From Rhodobacteraceae bacterium UBA2776 (GTDB lineage Bacteria > Pseudomonadota > Alphaproteobacteria > Rhodobacterales > Rhodobacteraceae), in assembly GCA_002352425.1 (NCBI GenBank), contig DEIK01000057.1, positions 1 through 29,441 on the forward strand: DNA of 29,441 bases, read 5' to 3'. A model generated the notes under the pieces. It was given only the letters and a program-made list of their open reading frames with translations. It searched no databases and was not told the DNA's origin. This document shows positions 15,070 to 24,225 of this stretch, in pieces. Position numbers and translations under genes: made by a program. Every line of letters starts with the position of its first letter. Positions within the stretch are counted from its first letter, which is position 1.

Positions 15070-16163
15070 TACTTTACAGCTATTTTGCGCGCCGGTTCCT
15101 GATTGCAATCATGATTGTTTCAGGCGTGTTCACGGGCATTGTGTTGATGATCGAGGTGGTCGAACAATTCAGCCGTCTTAAAAACAATCTGGTCGGGTTT
15201 TCCGAGGTCGTCGAGCTGACATTGCTGCATTTGCCGGCCTTGATGTATCCGATCATGCCACTGATCGTGATCTTGGCCACGTTGATGATGTTCTTGGGTC
15301 TGGCACGCAGTTCCGAATTGGTGATGGCGCGTGCGGCGGGTCGGTCCGGCATGAAAAACCTGCTGGCCCCTGTCGTGGTCGCCTTGGTGTTCGGCCTGCT
15401 TTTGGTGTCGGTTTTCAACCCCATCGTGGCCGCCACCTCCAAACAATACGAGGCCACCGCCAGCCGCTATGCCAGCGGCACTGAAAGCGTATTATCAATA
15501 TCCGCCGAAGGCCTTTGGTTGCGCCAAGGCAATGCTGACGGCCAAACCGTGATCCGCGCCCTTGGTTCCAACCTTGATGGCACCAAATTGGTGGATGTCA
15601 GCTTTTTCAGCTTTACCGCCAGCGGCACCCCGCTAAGCCGCTTGCAGGCGGCCTCGGCCGAATTGACCCAAGGCGCGTGGAACCTTACGGATGTGAAAAA
15701 ATGGCGGCTACTGGGCAGCGCCAATCCCGAACGCGACGCACAACACTTTCCGACTTTGAAAGTGCCAAGCGAGTTGACGCGCGAACAAATTCGCGACAGT
15801 TTTGGCACCCCCAGTTCGATCGCGATCTGGGATTTGCCCGCCTTTATCAGCCAACTTGACCGCGCCGGTTTCTCGGCCCTGCAACACCGCGTCTGGTTGC
15901 AGACCGAACTGGCACTGCCGCTGTTTTTGGTGGCGATGGTGCTGATCGGCGCTGGATTCACCATGCGCCACACCCGTTTTGGCGGCACCGGACCGATGGT
16001 ATTGGCCGCTTTGTTGGTTGGGTTTTCCCTGTTTTTCATACGCAATTTTGCGCAAGTGTTGGGGGAAAACGGCCAATTGCCGGTGTACATCGCCGCCTGG
16101 AGCCCGCCTGTGGCGGCAATTTTATTGGCCCTCGCCCTTATCCTGCATCTGGAGGATGGCTGA
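15066..16163 (+). CDS. lptG: LPS export permease LptG
   Basis: A 365-residue partner of LptF with the same plan: helices at the N-terminus (about 12-33, 62-80, 100-116), a periplasmic domain with the GLWLRQGNADGQTVIRA pattern, and three C-terminal helices. The IGAGFTMRH segment near 295 is typical of LptG. The start overlaps the lptF stop by ATGA (15066-15069), and its own stop overlaps lptD by TGATG (16161-16165), so the three proteins are translated in series. Confidence 0.92.
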   Translation: MILYSYFARRFLIAIMIVSGVFTGIVLMIEVVEQFSRLKNNLVGFSEVVELTLLHLPALMYPIMPLIVILATLMMFLGLARSSELVMARAAGRSGMKNLLAPVVVALVFGLLLVSVFNPIVAATSKQYEATASRYASGTESVLSISAEGLWLRQGNADGQTVIRALGSNLDGTKLVDVSFFSFTASGTPLSRLQAASAELTQGAWNLTDVKKWRLLGSANPERDAQHFPTLKVPSELTREQIRDSFGTPSSIAIWDLPAFISQLDRAGFSALQHRVWLQTELALPLFLVAMVLIGAGFTMRHTRFGGTGPMVLAALLVGFSLFFIRNFAQVLGENGQLPVYIAAWSPPVAAILLALALILHLEDG

Positions 16164-18292
16164 TGCGCCACCTGTTACGCGCCCTGATTATGATCACTGC
16201 TTTGGTGACGGCCCCCCATTTGGCCAGCGCCCAAACCGCGCCACCCGCAACGCTGGTGGCTGACAAAGTCTGGATCGACGGCAATGACACACTAACGGCT
16301 GAGGGCCACGTCGAAATCCTGCACGGCACCACCCGCATCAAAGCCGGACGCATCACCTATGCCGGGGCCAGCGGCAGCCTGAAAATCGACGGTCCGATCA
16401 CTATGATAGACGGTGATGAGGTTATCATCATTGCCACCAGCGCCAAAATGGATTCAGAACTGCGAAACGGCATTTTGCGCGGGGCGCGTATGGTTTTGAA
16501 CCAACAATTGCAACTGGCCGCCGCAGAAATTCACCGCGTCGACGGGCGCTATACCCAGCTTTATAAAACTGTGGCCTCCAGTTGTCAGGTCTGCGCCGAA
16601 AATCCCGTGCCACTGTGGCAAATCAGGGCACGGCGCATCATCCATGATCAACAAGAACGCCAGTTGTATTTCGACGATGCCGTATTGCGCCTGATGGATG
16701 TGCCCATCCTTTATATTCCACGCCTGCGCCTGCCTGATCCAACTTTGGAGCGCGCTACGGGGTTTCTAACGCCGACACTGAAAAGCTCCTCAAAGCTGGG
16801 TTGGGGTGTAAAAACGCCTTATTTCATAAAGTTGGGCGATCACGCCGACGTCACAGTGACCCCCTATCTTGGCACCAAGACCAAGACGTTTGAACTGGGC
16901 TTTCGCCGCGCCTTTCGCACAGGGGATATTTCGTTCGAAGGTGCCTATTCGAACGACGAGATCATTCCAGGACAAACCCGCGGCTATTTCTTTGGTGAAG
17001 GGCGATTTAATCTGCCCCGCGATTTCGTGTTGAATTTCGATGTCGAACTGACGTCGGATCGCGATTACCTGCTGGATTACGGGTATTCCAGCAAGGACAG
17101 ATTGGACAGCACCATCAGTATCAGCCGGGCCCGACGTGATCAGTTGGTTGATCTGGAACTGGTGCATTACCGCTCGTTGCGCTTGACCGAAAACAACAAC
17201 ACCTTGCCAACGTTGGTGGGTGATTTCACCTATCACCAACGCTATGAGCCAAGCCTGATTGGCGGAGACGCCAGCCTGCGCTTTGAGGGGCATAGCCATT
17301 ATCGTGATTCAATTGTCCCGGGCAATCTGGGACGCGATCTGACTCGCGCCAGTCTGCGCTTGGACTGGAAGCGCAATTGGACCCTGCGCAACGGCATGGT
17401 GGCCGGTGTGCTGGGCGAATTGAATGCAGATTACTACAGTATCCGCCAAGGCCTGCCTGGGGAATTGAACGGCTACCAACTGACCCCTTCGGCGGCCGTC
17501 GAACTGCGCTGGCCCTTTGTTAAAACCACTGCAAGCGGTGTGTCCCATGTGCTGGAACCGATGCTGCAACTGGTCTGGAGCGACCGGACCGCGGCCAATG
17601 TCCCCGATGAGGACAGCCGTTTGGTCGAGTTTGACGAGGGCAATCTGTTTTCCCTGTCCCGCTTTCCCGGTGCCGATCGCTATGAACGGGGCTATCGCGC
17701 CAATGTCGGCGTCACATGGACCCGCTATGATCCAAAAGGCTGGTCGCTGGGTGTGACCGTCGGGCGCATTTTCAGGGCCAGCAATTTGAACCAGTTCAAA
17801 AACAGCACCGGACTTGGCGGAAATAATTCCGACTGGCTGACGGCTGTGCAATTAAAGCTGCCCAACAACCTGACCCTGACCAATCGGGCGATCTTTGACA
17901 GCGGGTTCAACTTTGCCAAAAACGAAACCCGCCTGACGTGGAAAACGGCCAAAGTCGCGCTTGGCTCCAGCTATATCTGGATGGAGTCCGAACCCTATGA
18001 GAACAGACCCTTGGACACGTCGGAATGGATCATGGACGCCGCCTATAAAATTGACCAGAACTGGACTGGGAAATTCGACTGGCGCTATGACTTCATCGCT
18101 GGAGATGCGGCCTATGCGGGCGTAGGGCTGGAATATCGCAACGAATGTGTGAAGGTTGATCTTTCCCTCTCGCGTCGTTTTACTTCTTCGGGTAGTCTGA
18201 CGCCATCGACCGATTTCGGGTTTACCGTGTCGCTCACTGGCTTTGGCTCCAACAGCTCGGGTCGGGGACGTGCCCGCAGTTGCCACAACTAA
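16163..18292 (+). CDS. lptD: LPS-assembly outer-membrane protein LptD
   Basis: A 709-residue outer-membrane protein that inserts LPS into the outer leaflet. A signal peptide ends at ASA-Q (about residue 23). An LptA/OstA-like jellyroll domain follows (about 30-135: DKVWIDGNDTLTAEGHVEI..., then RGARMVL), then a C-terminal beta-barrel with many alternating aromatic strands. A Cys pair at 141 and 144 (CQVC) and single Cys residues near the C-terminus (in ECVKVDLS, and the one in the final SCHN) could form the interdomain disulfides known in E. coli LptD, though the spacing differs. It is followed by surA after 12 nt. Confidence 0.92.
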   Translation: MRHLLRALIMITALVTAPHLASAQTAPPATLVADKVWIDGNDTLTAEGHVEILHGTTRIKAGRITYAGASGSLKIDGPITMIDGDEVIIIATSAKMDSELRNGILRGARMVLNQQLQLAAAEIHRVDGRYTQLYKTVASSCQVCAENPVPLWQIRARRIIHDQQERQLYFDDAVLRLMDVPILYIPRLRLPDPTLERATGFLTPTLKSSSKLGWGVKTPYFIKLGDHADVTVTPYLGTKTKTFELGFRRAFRTGDISFEGAYSNDEIIPGQTRGYFFGEGRFNLPRDFVLNFDVELTSDRDYLLDYGYSSKDRLDSTISISRARRDQLVDLELVHYRSLRLTENNNTLPTLVGDFTYHQRYEPSLIGGDASLRFEGHSHYRDSIVPGNLGRDLTRASLRLDWKRNWTLRNGMVAGVLGELNADYYSIRQGLPGELNGYQLTPSAAVELRWPFVKTTASGVSHVLEPMLQLVWSDRTAANVPDEDSRLVEFDEGNLFSLSRFPGADRYERGYRANVGVTWTRYDPKGWSLGVTVGRIFRASNLNQFKNSTGLGGNNSDWLTAVQLKLPNNLTLTNRAIFDSGFNFAKNETRLTWKTAKVALGSSYIWMESEPYENRPLDTSEWIMDAAYKIDQNWTGKFDWRYDFIAGDAAYAGVGLEYRNECVKVDLSLSRRFTSSGSLTPSTDFGFTVSLTGFGSNSSGRGRARSCHN

Positions 18293-18304
18293 ATTAGGAC
18301 CACT

Positions 18305-19528
18305 ATGATGCGCTTTTTTACCCTTTGTTTGACCGCAGTCACCGCACTGGTTTTCCTTGGCACGCCAACTTTTGCGCAAAATCAGTTTGCGCCCGCCGTC
18401 AAAGTGAACGATCAGGTGATCACCAACTATGAAGTCGATCAAAGAGCCCGCTTTTTGACCCTGCTCCGCGCCCCGGGTGACCCGAGAAAAGAGGCGCTCA
18501 AGGCACTGATCAATGATCGCTTGCAAACCCAAGCGGCCCGCGCCGCTGGTATCAAACCCACCCAGGAAGAGATCGAGGTCGGCATGGAAGAATTTGCCGC
18601 TCGTGCCAATCTAAGCGCCGAAGATTTTGTCAAAGCGCTGGCCAGTGGTGGCGTATCCGCCGAAACATTCCGTGATTTTGTCGCCGCGGGTCAAGGTTGG
18701 CGCGAACTGGTACGCACCCGTTTCGGGCCACGCGCCAGTATTTCCGAAGCCGAAGTTGACCGCGCCATTGCCCAAAGCAGCAACAAAAGCGGTTTGCGGG
18801 TTTTGCTGAACGAAATCATCCTGCCCGCCCACACGCCGCAAGCCTCAGCGCAAAGCGTCCCGCGGGCCGAAAAAATCAGCAAAATCACCACAACAGCAGC
18901 GTTTTCAGCGCAGGCACGCAGGTATTCGGCCTCTGGTTCGCGTGGTCGCGGTGGGCGGCTCGACTGGATGCCGCTCTCCAACCTGCCCCCACATATCCGC
19001 AGCCAAATCCTGTCACTTAGCCCCGGCCAAGTCACAGCCCCAATTCCCATCACCAACGGCATTGTGCTGTTCCAAATGCGCCAGATTGAAGAAACCCAAA
19101 CGGCAGAGCCAACCGATTTGTCGCTGGAATATGCGGCCTTTTACATCGCAGGTGGCCACACGCCGCCGGCCATGAAAGAGGCCGCGCGTGTAAAGGCGCG
19201 GGTTGACAGCTGTGATGATCTATACGGCATCGCCAAAGGCCTGCCCGAAGAGCAATTGCAGATCGAAACTTTACCGCTGGCGCAGGTGCCACAGGACGTC
19301 GCGATTGAGTTGGCCAAGCTGGACCCGGGTGAAGTGTCGACAAACCTAACCCGCTCAAACGGCCAAACGCTGGTGTTTTTGATGCTGTGCGGACGCACGG
19401 CTGCACTGGGCGAAGATGCCTTGTCGCGCGAAGATGTGCGCAGCCAATTGGTAAACCAGCGGCTACAGTCCTATGCAAATGGCTATTTGGCCGATTTGGA
19501 AGCCGACGCCACCATCGTTTACCCATGA
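18305..19528 (+). CDS. surA: Periplasmic chaperone / PPIase SurA
   Basis: A 407-residue exported protein. A signal peptide ends at TFA-Q (about residue 24), followed by a SurA N-terminal domain (VKVNDQVITNYEVDQRARFL... then EALKALINDRLQTQAA...) and a parvulin-type region (about 175-265, with RGRGGRLDWMPLSNLP). SurA helps outer-membrane proteins such as LptD to fold. The second parvulin domain is not obvious: the C-terminal third (270-407) has two Cys but only weak similarity to such a domain. An AGGA at 18296-18299 precedes the ATG. The stop overlaps the pdxA start (ATGA). Confidence 0.87.
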   Translation: MMRFFTLCLTAVTALVFLGTPTFAQNQFAPAVKVNDQVITNYEVDQRARFLTLLRAPGDPRKEALKALINDRLQTQAARAAGIKPTQEEIEVGMEEFAARANLSAEDFVKALASGGVSAETFRDFVAAGQGWRELVRTRFGPRASISEAEVDRAIAQSSNKSGLRVLLNEIILPAHTPQASAQSVPRAEKISKITTTAAFSAQARRYSASGSRGRGGRLDWMPLSNLPPHIRSQILSLSPGQVTAPIPITNGIVLFQMRQIEETQTAEPTDLSLEYAAFYIAGGHTPPAMKEAARVKARVDSCDDLYGIAKGLPEEQLQIETLPLAQVPQDVAIELAKLDPGEVSTNLTRSNGQTLVFLMLCGRTAALGEDALSREDVRSQLVNQRLQSYANGYLADLEADATIVYP

Positions 19529-20532
19529 CCCCTGCCCCCATCGCGCCGGTCGCGCCGGTCGCGCTGACCTGCGGTGAACCAGCCGGGGTTGGTCCCGAGC
19601 TGGCCGTGAAGGCTTGGCACGAATTGGGTGCCGATTTGCCGTTCTTTTTGATTGGCGATCCGCGGCATTTACCACGTGACGTTTCGGCAATTGAAATTGC
19701 CGACCCGGCCGAGGCCGCTGACGCTGCTCGGCATGGCGTTCCCCTGCTGGCGCATCGTTTTGCCGCCCCTGCCACGGCCGGTGTGGCAACACCTGCGAAC
19801 GCCCAAGGGGTGATTGACGTAATCCGGCGCGGGGTGGATTTGGTCCAATCCGGCGCGGCTTCGGCGCTTTGCACCGGACCGATCCACAAGAAAGCATTGC
19901 AGGACGGGGCTGGCTTTGGCTTTCCGGGGCATACAGAGTTTTTGGCCCATCTGGCTGGGGTAAAACAAGTTGTGATGATGTTGGCGTCAGATCAATTGCG
20001 TGTGGTGCCGGTGACAATCCACATTGCGATTGCCGAGGTTCCCGCAATGCTGACAGCAGACCTGTTGGCCGACAATATTCGCATCACCCATGCGGCGTTA
20101 AGACGTGATTTTGGCCTAGAAGACCCGCGCATCGCGGTTGCGGGGTTGAACCCGCATGCCGGTGAAGGTGGGGCAATGGGGATAGACGAGATCGAGATGA
20201 TCAGCCCCGTGTTGGAACAGTTGCGCCATGAGGGATTGGACATCGCGGGTCCGATGTCGGCGGACACGATGTTTCACGCGCGGGCCCGCGCAGGCTATGA
20301 CGTGGCGATTTGCATGTATCACGATCAAGCCCTGATCCCGATCAAAACGCTGGATTTTGACCGCGGGGTGAATGTGACCTTGGGCTTGCCGTTTATTCGA
20401 ACATCGCCGGATCATGGCACCGCATTTGACATAGCGGGGCGCGGGATTGCGCAGCCAACCAGTTTGATCGAGGCGTTGAAGATGGCCGAGCGAATGGCAC
20501 GGATGCGGTCCACGGAAATGGGGGCCGGATGA
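19525..20532 (+). CDS. pdxA: 4-hydroxythreonine-4-phosphate dehydrogenase
   Basis: A 335-residue enzyme of pyridoxal 5'-phosphate synthesis (DXP-dependent route). It oxidises 4-phosphohydroxy-L-threonine with NAD. The three metal-binding histidines are at 166, 211 (NPHAGE) and 266 (MYHDQ), the same numbers as in E. coli PdxA. TCGEPAGVGPELA at 15-27 and SPDHGTAFDIAG at 294-305 are further family signatures. The ATG overlaps the surA stop, which fixes the start although no strong ribosome-binding site is needed. Confidence 0.95.
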   Translation: MTPAPIAPVAPVALTCGEPAGVGPELAVKAWHELGADLPFFLIGDPRHLPRDVSAIEIADPAEAADAARHGVPLLAHRFAAPATAGVATPANAQGVIDVIRRGVDLVQSGAASALCTGPIHKKALQDGAGFGFPGHTEFLAHLAGVKQVVMMLASDQLRVVPVTIHIAIAEVPAMLTADLLADNIRITHAALRRDFGLEDPRIAVAGLNPHAGEGGAMGIDEIEMISPVLEQLRHEGLDIAGPMSADTMFHARARAGYDVAICMYHDQALIPIKTLDFDRGVNVTLGLPFIRTSPDHGTAFDIAGRGIAQPTSLIEALKMAERMARMRSTEMGAG

Positions 20533-20552
20533 AAAAGATTTTTGCCTGCGGC

Positions 20553-20563
20553 GCGGATATTTA
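20553..20563 (+). repeat. Dispersed intergenic motif, copy 2
   Basis: GCGGATATTTA, preceded by GCCTGCGGC and followed by TTGGAACAATGAGG, begins 20 nt after the pdxA stop, the same distance as copy 1 (11814-11824) after the protease stop. Here it falls inside a 22-codon reading frame (20529-20597) that bridges pdxA and rsmA. Confidence 0.4.
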
Positions 20564-20589
20564 TTGGAACAATGAGGGGGGCAGTTTAG

Positions 20590-21435
20590 GTGATTGATCG
20601 TTTGCCACCCCTGCGCGACGTGATTGCGGCGCATGATTTACAGCCCAAGAAGGCTTTGGGGCAGAACTTTTTGCTGGATCTAAACCTGACGGCCAAGATC
20701 GCCCGCCAAGCGGGGGATTTGACGGGTTGTGATGTGTTGGAAGTCGGACCTGGCCCTGGTGGCTTGACCCGTGGCTTGCTGGCCGAGGGCGCGCGGCGGG
20801 TATTGGCAGTTGAAAAAGATGCGCGCTGTTTGCCCGCACTGGCCGAGATTGAAACGGCATATCCGGGGCAGTTGCAGGTGATCAATGCGGATGCATTAGA
20901 GGTCGATGTGTTACAACATTTAACGCCGCCGATCCGTGTGGTGGCCAACCTGCCCTATAATGTTGGCACCGAATTGTTGGTGCGTTGGTTGACGCCACAA
21001 GATTGGCCGCCCTATTGGGACAGTCTGACGCTGATGTTTCAAAAAGAAGTGGCGCAGCGCATTGTGGCCACGCCCGGCACCAAGCCCTATGGGCGTTTGG
21101 CGATTTTATCGCAGTGGCGGGCTGAGGCGCGCATGGTGATGACGCTACCGCCCGAGGCCTTTACCCCGCCGCCCAAGGTGCATTCAGCCGTGGTGCATTT
21201 GCAGCGTTTGGCCGCCCCGTTATTCGAGGCAGATGCCAAGGTGCTTAGCCGCGTGGTGGCGGCTGGGTTTAATCAACGGCGCAAAATGCTGCGTTCGTCC
21301 CTTAAGGGGGTATCGGCGGATATCGAGGCGCATTTATCGGCGGCTGGGATCAAGTCGACGGAACGCGCCGAGCAGGTTTCGATCGAGGCCTTTTGCGCGC
21401 TGGCTCGTGAAGTGGCCAAAGAAAAAGCCCCGTAA
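20590..21435 (+). CDS. rsmA: 16S rRNA dimethyladenosine transferase
   Basis: A 281-residue enzyme (KsgA) that dimethylates two adjacent adenines near the 3' end of 16S rRNA with S-adenosylmethionine. Motifs: KKALGQNFLLD (20-30), SAM-binding EVGPGPGGLT (51-60), the acidic VEKD (74-77), NADAL (99-103) and catalytic NLPY (120-123). The start is GTG, supported by GAGGGGGG (20574-20581) and by the family N-terminus. The stop codon lies inside a terminator stem. Confidence 0.95.
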   Translation: MIDRLPPLRDVIAAHDLQPKKALGQNFLLDLNLTAKIARQAGDLTGCDVLEVGPGPGGLTRGLLAEGARRVLAVEKDARCLPALAEIETAYPGQLQVINADALEVDVLQHLTPPIRVVANLPYNVGTELLVRWLTPQDWPPYWDSLTLMFQKEVAQRIVATPGTKPYGRLAILSQWRAEARMVMTLPPEAFTPPPKVHSAVVHLQRLAAPLFEADAKVLSRVVAAGFNQRRKMLRSSLKGVSADIEAHLSAAGIKSTERAEQVSIEAFCALAREVAKEKAP

Positions 21436-21447
21436 TATCTACGGGGC
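21427..21447 (-). terminator. Terminator between rsmA and the DUF4167 gene
   Basis: An 8-bp stem GCCCCGTA (21427-21434) with TACGGGGC (21440-21447) and a 5-nt loop. On the minus strand it is followed by TTTTTC, a good T run, so it mainly ends the DUF4167 transcript. It includes the rsmA stop codon and may also act on the plus strand, where only CTTCTC follows. Confidence 0.75.
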
Positions 21448-21460
21448 CTTCTCAAAATTC

Positions 21461-22033
21461 CTATTCCGCTGCTTCTGGCGCGTCAGGCGTTTCGGCCTGC
21501 TCTAACGGGTTTGACTTCGGCTTGCGCGTACGCTTGCGCGGCGCTGGTTTACTCGCGGGCTTGCTTTCCGGAGTCTCTACCAATCCGTTGTCATCTGCCG
21601 GTTTGCTGGCGGCCATTTCCGGCTGTGGTGCTGAGGCAGGGTCAACTGGCTTGGCCTCAGTCTGGTTGGCCTTACGCTCATCCGCGCGCGCCGCATCACG
21701 TTCCTGACGTTCAACCCGCTCTGCATCGCGCTGTTGCTGGCGCTCGCGGTTTTGCGCTTCGTGCTGCTCGCGTTTCGCCTCGGCTTCGCGCAGGGAATCT
21801 GCCAACATACGGGTGTAATGCTCTGCATGTTGTTGGAAATTTTCCACCGCCACACGATCATTGGCCAACAGCGCATCACGGGCCAATTGGTTGTATTTAT
21901 CAATGATTTGTTGCGGAGTGCCGCGCACTTTGCCTTCGGGACCGGAACTGTCAAACACACGGTTCTGGTTGTTGCCGTTGTTCGGCCGGCTGCGGTTTTT
22001 ACTTCCCCGCGAACGTGATTTAGATGATCTCAT
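21461..22033 (-). CDS. DUF4167 domain protein
   Basis: A 190-residue protein with a basic N-terminus (RSSKSRSRGSKNRSRP, 2-17) that looks nucleic-acid binding, the DUF4167 core (about 30-85: GPEGKVRGTPQQIIDKYNQLARDAL..., then FQQHAEHYTRML), a long charged coiled-coil (about 80-125, rich in E, R and Q) and a disordered Pro/Lys/Ala-rich tail. DUF4167 proteins commonly follow prfA-prmC in alphaproteobacteria, as here. The function is not established; a role linked to ribosomes or RNA is a reasonable guess from the basic region and its neighbours. It probably has its own promoter, as 246 nt separate it from prmC. Confidence 0.88.
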   Translation of the reverse strand: MRSSKSRSRGSKNRSRPNNGNNQNRVFDSSGPEGKVRGTPQQIIDKYNQLARDALLANDRVAVENFQQHAEHYTRMLADSLREAEAKREQHEAQNRERQQQRDAERVERQERDAARADERKANQTEAKPVDPASAPQPEMAASKPADDNGLVETPESKPASKPAPRKRTRKPKSNPLEQAETPDAPEAAE

Positions 22034-22149
22034 GGTTTTAATGTATCCAGCCTAATAATGGGCTATTCGCTTAACGTCACGACCGCGCCTCTTGCGTGGG
22101 GTTATTCAAACCGGACCTTTACGAATTATGGTGACTTGCAACGTCGGGA

Positions 22150-22199
22150 CTGTCAGAACCCCTTGTCGTTGTGTGTTTCTTGGGTAGCAAGTCTGACAG
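22150..22199. other. Inverted repeat in the prmC-DUF4167 gap
   Basis: CTGTCAGA (22150-22157) and TCTGACAG (22192-22199) form perfect 8-bp arms 34 nt apart in the 246-nt gap. It may be part of the leader or control region of the DUF4167 gene or of a small RNA. Otherwise nothing definite is seen in this gap. Confidence 0.3.
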
Positions 22200-22279
22200 G
22201 GGCATGACAAGCAAAAATTACGTAATAGCGCCCAAACAGGCGTGTTTTTGCACGATATCAGCAGATTATGACCATAAAG

Positions 22280-23110
22280 TTACGGTATGTGGCCCAAAAC
22301 CACCCGATCACGGCCATTCAAGTCTTGTAGGCAAGTGATTCCATCAAAACCGGCGGATTGAAACAAGGCTTGAACATCCTTTGCCTGGCCTGCGCCGATC
22401 TCGACGATCAGCCGCCCGTTCGGCGTTAAATATCGCGGCGCGGCTGCGGTGATGATGCGGTAAGCTTCAAGCCCATCGCCGCCCGGTGTCAGCGCCACTT
22501 TTGGCTCCCAATCGCGGACTTCCGGTGCGAGGTCAGCCATTTCATCCCCCGTGATATAGGGCGGGTTTGAGACAATCAGATCGAACCGGCCCTGCACGTT
22601 TGCAAACCAATCCGAAACTGCGAACTGACTGCGCTTTTCCAGCCGCAACGCTGTGGCATTTACGTTTGCGACATCTATAGCGTCATGCGAGCAATCCATG
22701 CCCTGCCCCGTGGCCGCAGTGTTTTCGGCCAGCAACGACAATAAGATGCAACCCGAGCCGGTGCCAAGGTCCAGCACGGTTTCAAAGGGGGTTTGCAAAG
22801 CCGCGTCCACCAGCAATTCCGTGTCAGGGCGCGGGTCCAGCACGTCAGGTGTCACCGTGAACACACGCCCGTAAAATTCACGGATGCCCGTGATGTGGGA
22901 CACGGGTTGGCGCGTCTCGCGTGCTGCGATGGCCTTGGCAAAACGGGCCTGCGCCTGTTCTGTCAATGCATCGGGCATAACCAGTGTCAGGCGGCTGCGC
23001 TCAATCCCCATCGCATGGGCCAGCAACACACGTGCATCGGTGGCGGCATCCGGCACATTTGCGACCTTCAGGCGTCGCACAGCATCCGCCAACGCTGCCG
23101 CTGCTGTCAT
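22280..23110 (-). CDS. prmC: Release factor glutamine methyltransferase
   Basis: A 276-residue SAM-dependent enzyme (HemK) that methylates the Gln of the GGQ motif of release factors. An N-terminal helical domain (1-75) is followed by a Rossmann methyltransferase domain with LDLGTGSGCI (113-122) and the catalytic SNPPYI (181-186). The ATG overlaps the prfA stop (ATGA at 23107-23110), so the modifying enzyme is translated together with its substrate. Confidence 0.95.
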   Translation of the reverse strand: MTAAAALADAVRRLKVANVPDAATDARVLLAHAMGIERSRLTLVMPDALTEQAQARFAKAIAARETRQPVSHITGIREFYGRVFTVTPDVLDPRPDTELLVDAALQTPFETVLDLGTGSGCILLSLLAENTAATGQGMDCSHDAIDVANVNATALRLEKRSQFAVSDWFANVQGRFDLIVSNPPYITGDEMADLAPEVRDWEPKVALTPGGDGLEAYRIITAAAPRYLTPNGRLIVEIGAGQAKDVQALFQSAGFDGITCLQDLNGRDRVVLGHIP

Positions 23111-24168
23111 GTCTCCATCTCGGCCAGCAGTGTGGCCTGCGCGTCCGCTGTCAGCGCGTCGATGAATTCATCCAGATCACCCTGCATCACCGCATCCAGC
23201 TTATAAAGCGTCAGGTTTATGCGGTGATCAGACACACGGCCTTGGGGGAAATTATAGGTGCGAATGCGCTCGGAACGGTCCCCAGAGCCAACCTGGTTTT
23301 TACGATCCGCCGAGCGTTCATCATCCACCCGCTGGCGCTCTAGATCATAGAGCCGCGTTTTCATCACCTGCATGGCAATCTCGCGGTTGCGGTGTTGGGA
23401 TTTTTCGGAGCTGACTACAATAATACCGGTGGGAATATGCAATATCCGCACCGCACTATCAGTGGTGTTGACGTGCTGGCCACCCGCGCCCGAGGCCCGC
23501 ATGGTGTCAATGCGCAGATCATTGGCATCAATTTGAACATCAACGTCTTCGGCTTCGGGCAACACGGCGACGGTGGCGGCGGACGTGTGTACGCGGCCCC
23601 CCGATTCCGTTGTCGGCACCCGTTGAACGCGATGCACACCGGATTCATACTTCAAACGGGCAAACACCCCCGCCCCCTGAACATGGGCGATCACCTCTTT
23701 TATGCCGCCAAGTTCGGTGATGTTTTGCTCGATGATCTCGAACTTCCAACCTTGATTGGCGGCGTAGTTTTGATACATCCGCAACAAATCAGCCGCAAAC
23801 AGCGCGGCCTCATCGCCGCCTGTGCCAGGGCGAATTTCGATCATTGCGGGGCGTGCATCAGCGGCGTCTTTGGGCAACAACGACAGTTGCAACGCTGCCT
23901 CGGCCAGTGGCAATCTCTCGCGCAAGGCGGGCAGCTCTTCCTCGGCCAATGCCTTCATTTCTGGGTCGGCCAGCATCGTCTCGGCCTCTTCCAGATCATC
24001 CAGCAACTGGCGGTATTCCACCACCTGCTCGACCACGGGTTTTAGCTCGGAATATTCCCGCGCAAGCGTGGCAATATCAGCGCCTGCATCGCCTTGGGCC
24101 ATCTGCGCCTCAAGGAATTCGAACCGCTGGGTGATCTGCATAAGTTTTTCGAATGGAACCATAGGCAT
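23107..24168 (-). CDS. prfA: Peptide chain release factor 1
   Basis: A protein of about 353 residues that recognises UAA and UAG stop codons. The tripeptide recognition motif is PTT (185-187, in RVPTTESGGRVHTS), where RF1 has PxT, and the GGQ loop is at 229-231 (SGAGGQHVNTTDSAVR). The segment EIRPGTGGDEAALF (111-124) is also typical. Two starts are possible, ATG at 24168 or 24162 (MVPFEKL); the ribosome-binding site GGACAGG fits either, so the exact N-terminus is uncertain by two residues. Confidence 0.95.
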   Translation of the reverse strand: MPMVPFEKLMQITQRFEFLEAQMAQGDAGADIATLAREYSELKPVVEQVVEYRQLLDDLEEAETMLADPEMKALAEEELPALRERLPLAEAALQLSLLPKDAADARPAMIEIRPGTGGDEAALFAADLLRMYQNYAANQGWKFEIIEQNITELGGIKEVIAHVQGAGVFARLKYESGVHRVQRVPTTESGGRVHTSAATVAVLPEAEDVDVQIDANDLRIDTMRASGAGGQHVNTTDSAVRILHIPTGIIVVSSEKSQHRNREIAMQVMKTRLYDLERQRVDDERSADRKNQVGSGDRSERIRTYNFPQGRVSDHRINLTLYKLDAVMQGDLDEFIDALTADAQATLLAEMET

Positions 24169-24225
24169 GTCTTGCCTGTCCGGCGTGATTTGGTCAAGAG
24201 GCGGTTTATGTGTTATACTGATAGA

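Noticed and set aside
22034..22279. Possible small RNA gene in the prmC-DUF4167 gap
   Set aside because: One distant inverted repeat is visible but no convincing promoter plus terminator pair; I list only the inverted repeat.
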